A stretch of 33,124 nt of DNA from Sporisorium sorghi (taxonomy: Eukaryota > Basidiomycota > Ustilaginomycetes > Ustilaginales > Ustilaginaceae), in the NCBI GenBank assembly GCA_023212695.1, contig JALCCG010000240.1, forward strand, positions 1 to 33,124, written 5' to 3'. Both the position numbers and the translations under genes were made by a program. The notes under the pieces were generated by a model, which ran no database searches, was not told the origin of the DNA, and worked only from the letters and a program-made list of their open reading frames with translations. Positions 19,201-26,940 of this stretch are shown piece by piece; position 1 is the first letter of the stretch; every line of letters begins with the position of its first letter.

Positions 19201-21574
19201 CTCGCACGACCACGCAGCCGATCTACGAGGTCTTGGTATCGGCATCGACGATGATGCGCGTGACAGCGAAGGCTTCTCCGTCACACCTCATGGCGGTGAT
19301 CTTCTCAGCCTCGACTCGAGCTGCATCCGACCCCTCAACTCGTTGGCTCGAACCAAGCCAAAAGTTGAAGAGCATCTTCACCATGCCGCCAGTGAACAGA
19401 CTCTCCGGTCCGTGTCGCGAGCGCCCGTCGATCGAGAATCGGAAGAGATCGCCCGCGCTGCCCCGAGCTCTATCCACCGACGACCGTCCATTCGTGACTC
19501 GATCCTGAGCAATGGCGCTCCGCGCATTGTGCAAATCGACGACATAGATCTCTCCAGCGACGAAGACGATTTTGCCGTTCGAAAAGCCTTGCGGCGCTTG
19601 CCAGGTGCCAGAGATCTGCGTCAGGCCAACACGATCAGAGATCTCGAGCCGCAGCAGCTGGCACTTGGCCGCGCAAGCATCGATTCGATGGCTTCTTCCG
19701 TCTTCCGCCAGCCCACCGTCTCACGTCACGTCCACATGGGCTCGTTTGCCATGGGACACGCTCGAGGCGTTAGTGTAGACAGTGCACTCTTTGTCTCTGA
19801 CCAGCTTGGATCTGCGCATTCGGCCCTACAGCCTGCTCCGCAGATCATCACTACCATGCAGTCCGAGATGCTCGATCCAGACGAGGCACTCCAAGGCTAC
19901 GAGCTGGTCAAGGGCTTCCGGCTGGACGACATCGAGAGCGACGACGAGGAGCCTGGCGATGTCGAAGCGGCCTTGCGTCGTCTTGAAGGCATCATCGATG
20001 AAGACCGTCAGAAGGCAAAGGCCAAGCGCGTCGAGCGCCTCTGGCAACGCTCGATGGCTCGCAACGCTAAGCTGGATGCCGGCCACGACAGCAACGACAA
20101 GGATGCCGACAACCGCCGCAGCCAGATGTCGATGCTCTCCAAGGGCGAACGCACGCTGTCTTCCTCGCTTACGGGCGGTTCGCTAGCCGATGCGGAGGAC
20201 GAGGCTTCCAACGCGTCCGTCCATCCTTGCGATCATTCTACCGATGAGCCGCATCACGCAATGCAGCGTCGGCCGCCTACCGCGCAGCCCCGAAAGGTCA
20301 GGGCGCAGTCTTCGTTCTTGAATCTGCGCGACAGCAGCGACGCTTCCGAATCGGAGGACCACGGCGATAATCGCTTATCTTCTGTGCCACACCAGCCTTT
20401 GACGAAGTGCGATCCAGCTGTCACGTCCCAGGACCAACCCGCGCAGACTCGGCAGCGATCCAACTCGGCAGACATCGCAAGACAGTCCGCAGCCCTCGCT
20501 CAGGCCCAACGACTGGGACCCAGCCTGCTGGCTTCACCCAAGCGTGGCCTGGCTCCTGTGCCTCCTGTTCATCGCTCCTTCCTGCTGTCCTATCGATCCG
20601 AGTCCGTGGCTCGTCAGATGTGCTTGATCGAGGCAGAGTTGCTGCGCTCTGTGTCATGGGACGAGCTGGCCTCGTCGCGATGGCGGGAACGTCGCTTTGG
20701 CGCCGAGGTGACTGACTGGGAGGCCTTCTACCGAGACCGCGTGCGCGATCGTCTCGAGGCCCAGCGCCTCGGCGAGATACACCAGGAACGTGCCGTGGAA
20801 GCCATTGTGGCGCGCTTCAACCTCACAGCCAACTGGGTGGCCAGCGAGGTCGTTCTGACGCAGAACATCGACGAGCGCGTAGCTGTCATTTCGAAGCTGA
20901 TCCGCATTGCCTGGAAGTGCTACCTGCAGTCCAACTTTGCCTCGCTGGCGCAGATCATCTTTGGCCTCAGCACGCCGTGGGTCGAGCGCCTTCGCCGAAC
21001 GTGGAACCGCGTCGGCTTCTACGAAATGCGCATCTGGCGCGACCTCAACTCGTTCGTCGGGCCCCGACACAACTTCCGCTACCTTCGCAATGCCATGTTG
21101 CAGCTGGCCGAGAGCAGCGCAGGTGGCAGTCGATCCAACGGCTCGAACGTTCCCATGGCGGCTGATGCAGGCAAGACGGGCACTACACGCGGCTGTATCC
21201 CCTTCTTTGGCCTGTTCGTCTCCGATCTCATGCAGTTCGATGCGATGCCGACCTTGTTGGACCCGACGTCGCCGACGATGGCGGCGAAAACCACTTTGAC
21301 TGCCGACGGCAAGGTGCGACTGCATCCGGCGGACCCGCATGCCTTTGACGAGCTTGCACCGCTTCCTCCTGGTGTCACCTTGGAGCCGCTCATCAATGTG
21401 CTCAAGTTCCGCAGCATCGCCGAGGTGATTCGGCAGATCTCGGCGTTCCAGAACGCGGCCAAGAACTACTCGGCCATGTTTGAAGCGGAGAAGGGCGCCT
21501 ATGTGCGGTGCCTCAAGCTGCGATGCTTGCCCGGCGAGCTGCTCGCAAGGCTGAGCCACTTGGTCGAGCCGTGA
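16232..21574 (+). CDS. Ras-family guanine nucleotide exchange factor, Lte1-like architecture
   Basis: A 1780-residue protein with a RasGEF N-terminal module (about residues 560-680, including DDFFYTYREFMTP and VVIKHWLQHHF). A complete CDC25-type catalytic domain fills the C-terminus (about 1453-1775). It begins near YRSESVARQMCLIEAELLRS and includes VVLTQNIDERVAVISKLIRI, NFASLAQIIFGL, RHNFRYLRNAM and PFFGLFVSDLMQFD. About 770 mostly disordered residues separate them. A conserved-looking island at about 1213-1285 contains DDIESDDEEPGDVEAALRRL. This layout, with the two modules far apart and the exchange domain at the end, fits Lte1-type proteins better than Cdc25, which usually has an SH3 domain (none seen). 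Such proteins promote GDP/GTP exchange on Ras-like or Tem1-like GTPases. In yeast, Lte1 acts on mitotic exit and bud-cortex polarity. The target here is unknown. The ATG at 16232 is the first in frame. Symbol withheld because orthology cannot be tested by eye. Confidence 0.87.
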   Translation: MNNLTAASSWAVPTASSSSAAAAAPLDVETTNWNAVRILADQHHIPLNALEAIRDAVAAHPAKYSADHDFGAETPLHITAARLDTGRVVFRFRSRPGGATSSLPPVPSQPEGMPRRSSSGAVLSHPQSDPVDTLQPAPKINLTNSLFRKTGNLSLKHSKSIPVLRRKASTTFASPAFSGADAVASGSAAHARDSTSAERPLGAARVPVLDPALPLASSSRSASASAHQSGSHLYPYRVAASNGVGMARTGSTPVSGPYADRRGDDYIKEGDVLGAVLGLGQADVWASAHAVPQPQSRRRRSSSSWSNLSLNQTHTTRQQPSPPELRLPELSFDSRFANSPRFHQLREAQSFESNASDMTARGEEDMQVDVDRYPIEIQPFLRREAANTTGHLPDTLVFDVLQCYRRPSLTSSPQLQHRRVASRDSTSASLPVLTSLHDAEGAHCHTLTAQAQVLPTSAAPGDDPRFAVWALKSAANDGTFVVSNRIAQTDTEQPAELGTVAANLPGSTTKRPKRRSHLPFGIDSGTVAAGPVHDPLTASPASEKNPDVSSPAPPPGKATLLAASAARLVAELTAEIDLTLRDDFFYTYREFMTPTELLELLILRFEWAICEPSSAQDEARRRIVRVRTYVVIKHWLQHHFDFDFLPSRALRQRLATWLNTVAKDERVTARPADLNIVNGLRKVVRGLKETYSQSGVGGLLLHDAGRLTSSPVARPKTDSISTFNSSSHDSEPSVATTSSSASGGERGMTSSGSASSIVEDVNLDFSEDQSSRDSPQIRSPATENSQTSSPRATRPDLSDATRAAAQKAASESVLVSHRHTLAPVLPPNPRPPSSASGPFASPSPLPHGSHGSSALSRAFAQTVNRFSKFKRALNNRGLGLDGHHELDAEAEECSDLLFAKGGIDSLLQYFAVDQAARLSSSSTRNPRMPRQRPLSRTEEANEEEEEEALASQASEDSTGQEETPSLAGASTNRSTPASSIDLARLSDKHASHDHAADLRGLGIGIDDDARDSEGFSVTPHGGDLLSLDSSCIRPLNSLARTKPKVEEHLHHAASEQTLRSVSRAPVDRESEEIARAAPSSIHRRPSIRDSILSNGAPRIVQIDDIDLSSDEDDFAVRKALRRLPGARDLRQANTIRDLEPQQLALGRASIDSMASSVFRQPTVSRHVHMGSFAMGHARGVSVDSALFVSDQLGSAHSALQPAPQIITTMQSEMLDPDEALQGYELVKGFRLDDIESDDEEPGDVEAALRRLEGIIDEDRQKAKAKRVERLWQRSMARNAKLDAGHDSNDKDADNRRSQMSMLSKGERTLSSSLTGGSLADAEDEASNASVHPCDHSTDEPHHAMQRRPPTAQPRKVRAQSSFLNLRDSSDASESEDHGDNRLSSVPHQPLTKCDPAVTSQDQPAQTRQRSNSADIARQSAALAQAQRLGPSLLASPKRGLAPVPPVHRSFLLSYRSESVARQMCLIEAELLRSVSWDELASSRWRERRFGAEVTDWEAFYRDRVRDRLEAQRLGEIHQERAVEAIVARFNLTANWVASEVVLTQNIDERVAVISKLIRIAWKCYLQSNFASLAQIIFGLSTPWVERLRRTWNRVGFYEMRIWRDLNSFVGPRHNFRYLRNAMLQLAESSAGGSRSNGSNVPMAADAGKTGTTRGCIPFFGLFVSDLMQFDAMPTLLDPTSPTMAAKTTLTADGKVRLHPADPHAFDELAPLPPGVTLEPLINVLKFRSIAEVIRQISAFQNAAKNYSAMFEAEKGAYVRCLKLRCLPGELLARLSHLVEP

Positions 21575-22350
21575 TGGTCGGGATCGCTCCCACACGTTTC
21601 ATTTACTGCTGTGCTTTATACCCCTCTGTATCCAACTCGGAGCAGCAACGTTCGTCGAGACCTTTTCTTTCGTGATTGTATCAGCTACTACACACTCTCT
21701 TTCGTTACCCTTCGACCGTACAACTCATACCACTATCGTTGCTATTTAATTGACTCCTTACAGTATTTGCTGCTCTTTCACTTTCGGTGTGACGTCCAAT
21801 GATGATGCGCGAAGAGACTGTGTTGCGAGCGTGAGACACCGACTGCTTTTCAGCCTGCATTCCGGGCGAGTGAGGAAAGAGAACACACGCGTCCGTAAGT
21901 TGCGCGCGCTTTCCCGCAAAAAATGCTCGTGGCGTAAATGATGAGCGAGCGAGACGCGTCGCGGTGAGTGCTCGTCGTGTTAATTGCATTTCAAGCGAGA
22001 AAAGTGCGCTTTTGCACTCGCGCTCTTCCAAAACAACAGAGTGCGTCCAAGCAGAGAGAGAGAGAGAGAGAGAGCGCACAAAGGGAGAGCAAAAGGAGTG
22101 TGCATCGAGCTCAGCTTTTGCGTTTCTATGTTGCAGCGTTCGAAGCTCGACATGGACTCCTTCTCCTCATCACCATCATCGTCAGCGTGCTCTACACCGT
22201 TATCTTCACCCTCAACGACCATCCGCCTCATCTTCCGAAGCCACGCAATCAAGAAGACCCCGTCCACCCTCACATTCGTACGGACCGCGCGAGCCTTTGC
22301 GATCATCGAGCTATCCGGATCCAGTCTCACACCAGCATAGACAAGCAACC
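21575..22350 (+). promoter_or_regulatory. Promoter region of MCM5
   Basis: A 776-bp spacer. It contains two MluI cell-cycle box hexamers, ACGCGT, at 21887-21892 and 21954-21959, and between them TTTCCCGC at 21910-21917, an exact match to the E2F consensus TTTSSCGC. An (AG)11 tract (22053-22074) lies closer to the gene. In fungi MBF binds ACGCGT to drive G1/S expression of replication genes including MCM subunits, so the sites fit the downstream gene. Binding is inferred. Confidence 0.55.
22053..22074. repeat. (AG)11 dinucleotide repeat
   Basis: A perfect AG repeat about 277 bp before the MCM5 ATG, probably within the promoter or 5' leader. Confidence 0.9.
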
Positions 22351-24549
22351 ATGTCGGGCTTCGACTCGGGTCGTGTCTATTCTGCCCAGGCTCTGGCAGG
22401 CTCCGAAGCATCTCGTGCTCCCGACGCTCCTGCACAGACCGAGCAGACCCTCTTCAACTTTGTCCAGACCTTCCGCACCGGCAGCGACTACATCTACCGT
22501 GATCGCCTCCGTGCCAACCTTCTGGCCAAGCAATATGTCCTCGAGGTTCAGCTCGAACACGTTCAGCTGTGGAGCAACGATCTCGCACAGGCACTGCGCG
22601 ACACGCCCTCGGACATCCTCCCGCTCTTCGAGTCAGCGGTGAAGCGCGCAGCGCGTGCGATTCTGTACCCCGTCATCACCCGCGATGAGCAGCGTCCCGA
22701 GGCCCCCGACTGCCAGGTCACCCTGCGCAGCCATGCCAACCTCACACCCATGCGTGACTTGCACGCCGACAGCATCTCGCATCTCGTCCGCGTTCCAGGT
22801 ATCGTCATCGGAACTACCACCCTCTCTTCTCGCGCCACACACCTCCAGATCATGTGCAGGGACTGCCGAGCCACCAAATCGCTCCCCGTCGTTTCTGGCT
22901 TCGGTGGATTCACCTTGCCACGCTACTGCGACTCTACAAAGATGGACACAACAGCACCGCAGTGCTCCACGGATCCGTATGTCATTCTGCACGACAAGTG
23001 CCGCTTTGTCGACAACCAGACCGTAAAGCTACAGGAGGCGCCAGACATGGTGCCCGTCGGTGAGCTTCCGCGCCACATGCTCATGTCGGTGGATCGTGCC
23101 CTGTGCGGACGTGTGGTTCCCGGCTCGCGCATCATCGCCACGGGCATCTACTCGACTTTTTCTAGCGCCGGCAAGGGCGGCAAAGGCACCAAGGCAGGTG
23201 CCATCGCGCTGCGTACGCCGTACTTGCGGGTTGTCGGTCTCGAGATTGACGCTGAAGGAGCAGGAGGCCGTGGCATGGCGCGCATCTTCTCAGCCGAAGA
23301 GGAGGAGGAGTTTGCGCGTCTCTCGAGGACGAGAGATCTGTACGAAAAGTTCTCGGCAAGCATCGCACCAAGCATCTTTGGCAACCAGGACATCAAAAAG
23401 GCCATCGCATGTCTTTTGCTCGGTGGTTCCAAAAAGGTGCTTCCGGACGGCATGCGCCTGCGTGGTGACATCAACGTGCTCATGCTCGGTGACCCCGGCA
23501 CCGCCAAATCGCAACTGCTCAAGTTTGTCGAAAAAGTCTCGCCGATCGCCGTTTATACTTCGGGCAAGGGTTCGTCGGCAGCCGGTTTGACTGCATCGGT
23601 GCAGCGCGATCCTCAGTCGCGCGAGTTCTACCTCGAGGGTGGCGCCATGGTGCTGGCGGACGGTGGTGTGGTGTGCATCGACGAGTTTGACAAGATGCGC
23701 GACGAGGACCGTGTGGCGATCCACGAGTCGATGGAGCAGCAGACCATCTCGATCGCCAAGGCGGGCATCACGACGATCCTCAACACACGCACGTCGGTGC
23801 TGGCGGCGGCCAACCCCATCTTTGGTCGATACGACGACATGAAGTCGCCCGGCGAGAACATCGACTTCCAGACCACGGTTCTTTCGCGTTTCGACATGAT
23901 CTTCATCGTCAAGGACGAGCACAACGAGCAACGAGACCGCACGATGGCCAAGCACGTGATGAACATCCACATGAACCGCGCCAACGATGCGACGGCGATG
24001 GGCGAGTTTGACATTGAGCAGATGAAGCGATACATTTCGTTCTGCAAGGCGCGGTGCGCACCGCGTCTGTCGCCCGAAGCGGCCGAGAAGCTGTCGTCGC
24101 ACTTTGTGGCGCTGCGCAAGCAGGTGGCGCAGGTGGAGCGCGACAACGACGAGCGCTCGTCGATCCCGATCACGGTGCGTCAGCTGGAAGCCATCGTGCG
24201 TATCTCGGAGTCGCTGGCCAAGATCACGCTCTCGCCGACGGTGGGCGAGGAGCACGTCGACGAGGCGATGCGTCTGTTCCGCTCGTCGACCATGGACGCG
24301 GTTCAGGCGGGCAACGTGGAAGGCATGACGCGAGGCGAGCTGGCCGAAGAGTGCCAGAAGCTCGAACGCGAGATCCGCAGGAGGTTGCCCATCGGTTGGA
24401 GCACGAGCTACGCCAAGCTGCGACACGAGTTTGTCGAGAGCCAGGGCTACACCAACCATGCGCTCGAGAGGACGCTATTCATCCTGGAGAAGCGCGATGT
24501 GATTCGCTTCTCGAACCAACGCAAGGCGCTGACACGAACTGGTGTTTGA
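22351..24549 (+). CDS. MCM5: DNA replication licensing factor Mcm5
   Basis: A 732-residue subunit of the Mcm2-7 helicase that licenses origins and unwinds DNA in the CMG complex. The start is the ATG at 22351 (CAACCATGTCGGG). The frame is open upstream to 21964, but that part crosses the AG repeat and looks noncoding. The N-terminal domain carries a zinc-binding set at Cys169, Cys172, Cys193 and Cys205. The AAA+ core has Walker A GDPGTAKS at 380-387, Walker B VVCIDEFDKM with Asp444-Glu445, and the arginine-finger block LSRFDMIF with Arg513. The C-terminal winged helix is present (YTNHALERTLFILEKRD). Mcm5-specific features include the N-terminal FNFVQTFRTGSDYIYRDRLR and ITVRQLEAIVRISESLAKI. 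Length matches yeast and human Mcm5 (775 and 734). No intron is needed. Confidence 0.97.
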   Translation: MSGFDSGRVYSAQALAGSEASRAPDAPAQTEQTLFNFVQTFRTGSDYIYRDRLRANLLAKQYVLEVQLEHVQLWSNDLAQALRDTPSDILPLFESAVKRAARAILYPVITRDEQRPEAPDCQVTLRSHANLTPMRDLHADSISHLVRVPGIVIGTTTLSSRATHLQIMCRDCRATKSLPVVSGFGGFTLPRYCDSTKMDTTAPQCSTDPYVILHDKCRFVDNQTVKLQEAPDMVPVGELPRHMLMSVDRALCGRVVPGSRIIATGIYSTFSSAGKGGKGTKAGAIALRTPYLRVVGLEIDAEGAGGRGMARIFSAEEEEEFARLSRTRDLYEKFSASIAPSIFGNQDIKKAIACLLLGGSKKVLPDGMRLRGDINVLMLGDPGTAKSQLLKFVEKVSPIAVYTSGKGSSAAGLTASVQRDPQSREFYLEGGAMVLADGGVVCIDEFDKMRDEDRVAIHESMEQQTISIAKAGITTILNTRTSVLAAANPIFGRYDDMKSPGENIDFQTTVLSRFDMIFIVKDEHNEQRDRTMAKHVMNIHMNRANDATAMGEFDIEQMKRYISFCKARCAPRLSPEAAEKLSSHFVALRKQVAQVERDNDERSSIPITVRQLEAIVRISESLAKITLSPTVGEEHVDEAMRLFRSSTMDAVQAGNVEGMTRGELAEECQKLEREIRRRLPIGWSTSYAKLRHEFVESQGYTNHALERTLFILEKRDVIRFSNQRKALTRTGV

Positions 24550-26141
24550 GGCGCAGACGGCGTGCGGGCCTCTGCTGTTGTTCACTTTTTCTCGTTGTTC
24601 TTTCTGCTTGTACCATTCTATACCGTGTCGTGGCTTGTACCTTTAGGGACCTCTGTTTCAGTGTCATTGATTCGCATTTCCATTTCGTTGTCCGCTCTAA
24701 GCACTCCGCAAGCTGTATGAGCATATGGCCCACGATAAGGGTCTCTAGTCGCTGCCGAAGCGCTTAGGGAAGTCCGACCGACGTGCAGCGTGGAGAGCGT
24801 CGAATGCACGGTGGCAAGACTCGGCAGAATGGCACGGCGCGACAGAAACATGACAAGCCATCGCTGATTGTGCTCTCGACACAGACAAAATAGACGTGGG
24901 AACAGACAGCTAAGTGAGACCACTGTAAGCCTCAGTCTTCGGAGACAACCGCATCTAGTTAGCTTCGACACTCGGTGGAACCTCGGAGATGGCGTCGATG
25001 TCTTACTGTACGATGCTTCATAGCATGGTGCCATTTGGCCGGCGCTTCCTAAGTTGACCGTTTGCTGCTTGCTCGTCAGCGCTTCTTCCCTGGAACCCTG
25101 CGAACCCTGCAAGATAACGGCGACGGATAGGGTTTGGGACAAGCATTTTTGGCAGTTTGTTAGGCCGGCAGCATGAATTCAACCTTGCGCCAAAAAATCC
25201 CGTAACCCAACATTTCCGCGAGGCTCTGCTCAAGTGCCTTACCCCAAAGTTTCCAACAGGCTCCATAAATTTATTTTGCCGGTTGCTTTCTTGCTTCTGT
25301 TCTTCCGTCGACGGGATAGCCTTCCGAGAGGGAGGAGGTCGTCGTCGTCCTGCTCTGCACCGCCTTTGATTGCACGATGGAGAGAGGAGCATCGACTGTC
25401 CGAAGCAGACGCCGCCTAGACTGCTGCAATCAGCAGCGTGCGAACTGTCGTCGTTGATTGTCATAGCAACGGCCTGCGAAGCGTGATCTTGCTGCAACCG
25501 AAAAGCAGGCGAGCGAGTGAGAAGAAGCGAGAAAGCGTCAAGACCATTCGGTACCAGCAGAGGCGTCGTCTTCACAGCAAGGATGTGCTCTGAGCGCGGA
25601 AGATTCATCCGATGTCGCTTATCTCTGCCTCAATCTTGTCTCGCCACCTGATAGATAGATAGCTTAGCTAGCCTTCCCGATGGCGTCCATATGAACCCTC
25701 CCGCTTCTGCAGCGGTAGCGCGAGATGAGAAGGTGCTTGAGGTCTTCCGGCTGGATTGGCCCTCCGACGTACGCGATAGCGAGCGAGCCATCCCCGCATT
25801 TCAGCAAGCGACCCTTTTCTTTTTCGTTTCTCTTACGGCCACCAGCCCGAAGTTCAATTTCGATTGTCGCCCTTTCGGTCCGTCACATCTTCCTATCTCA
25901 CGTGTGATCATCGACGCCATCATCCTGTAGCTTGCGTACAATCTCGTATCGGAAGAGTGGCGGCGAGATTGATGCAGCTCACGGTGTGGGTGATTGACTG
26001 TGTGCCTAGGCGTTGCGCTTCCTTGAGCTTCGAATACATTCAATTTTCCTCGAAGCGGCAACAAAGCCTAAGGGCAGTCAAGAGCCTGCAAGCCATGTCT
26101 CCCACCCTCAGCCACCGAAAATGCGCCATTTTCGATCGTAG

Positions 26142-26173
<32 letters not shown>

Positions 26174-26940
26174 AAGGGAAATTGACGGGGCAGCAGAAGA
26201 GAGGAAGGAGTGCTGGCTTCCAGAACAGCGCGAGCAGAATGGCAGCGAGCTGCGTGTGTAGCACTTGCTCGCTTTCCCTTTTTTGCTGCTGCCTCACCGC
26301 GTGTTGAGTGAGTGCTTGTGCCTTGGACGAGCTCAGTTGAGAAGCGGCTGCACTGCGCTGAGCTGCCCGTTTCTTTTTCTTTTTCGACCTTCGACACAGC
26401 CAAACGAAACGAATCGCTTCTCTTGCTGCTTCGCGTCGCTCGTTCACTCACCACCATCCACATCCTCATCCATCCTCTTCCTTGCTTCTTGTTCCGTTAC
26501 CGTCACCACCACTGAGATCTCCGACACTGAAGCAGCTCATCACTGGACTTCTCCCCACCACTGCTCATCACCGTCAATCACACCTTGACAGACGGCGACA
26601 CATCATCGACGCAGCATTTCGAATCACGTGCACGAAACAAGGCTGCTTCATCCGAGATCAATCTCGACGCAACAAGGTGCCACCGGCGCCTGCTCTAATT
26701 ACCCGCAGCATAGGCTTCATCATTGCACTCAGAACGCCACTCATTTCCTTTCGACCACGTGGTAACGCCGATTACGCAGAAAGAGCCATTTTTTCATCCA
26801 GCACGGCCTAGTTGGCGATCGGATCCATCCTCGTCGACCGCAAAGCTTGGCAGCAGCTGTCACTGGTAATTGGGCAGCGACGTTGCACCACCCGACATTC
26901 ACAACTCGTTCTCCTCTGAAAGCTCCCACTTCATCCGGCA
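24550..26940. other. 2.4-kb gap between MCM5 and the Mga2-like gene
   Basis: No recognisable gene. An ATG-started minus-strand frame at 25018-25608 (196 codons) gives a Cys/Arg-rich product without a familiar motif and is only a weak candidate. Three GATA tetranucleotides lie in tandem near 25650-25662. A perfect A27 tract (26142-26168) lies about 770 bp before the next ATG. From about 26380 the sequence becomes pyrimidine- and CATC-rich, as in the leaders of other genes here, suggesting a long 5' leader for the Mga2-like transcript. Confidence 0.45.
26142..26168. repeat. Poly(dA) tract, A27
   Basis: An uninterrupted run of 27 A's about 770 bp upstream of the Mga2-like gene's ATG, the same relation to a gene as the A tracts at the window start and before HEM1. 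Confidence 0.9.

Noticed and set aside
21964..22350. N-terminal extension of Mcm5 from 21964
   Set aside because: It starts at a non-ATG triplet, passes through the AG repeat and has no resemblance to Mcm5. The ATG at 22351 gives the normal family N-terminus.
23290..24459. Long minus-strand open frame opposite MCM5
   Set aside because: Same reason: codon bias of the real gene keeps stops out of the opposite strand, and the product is His/Arg/Leu-rich with no recognised motif.
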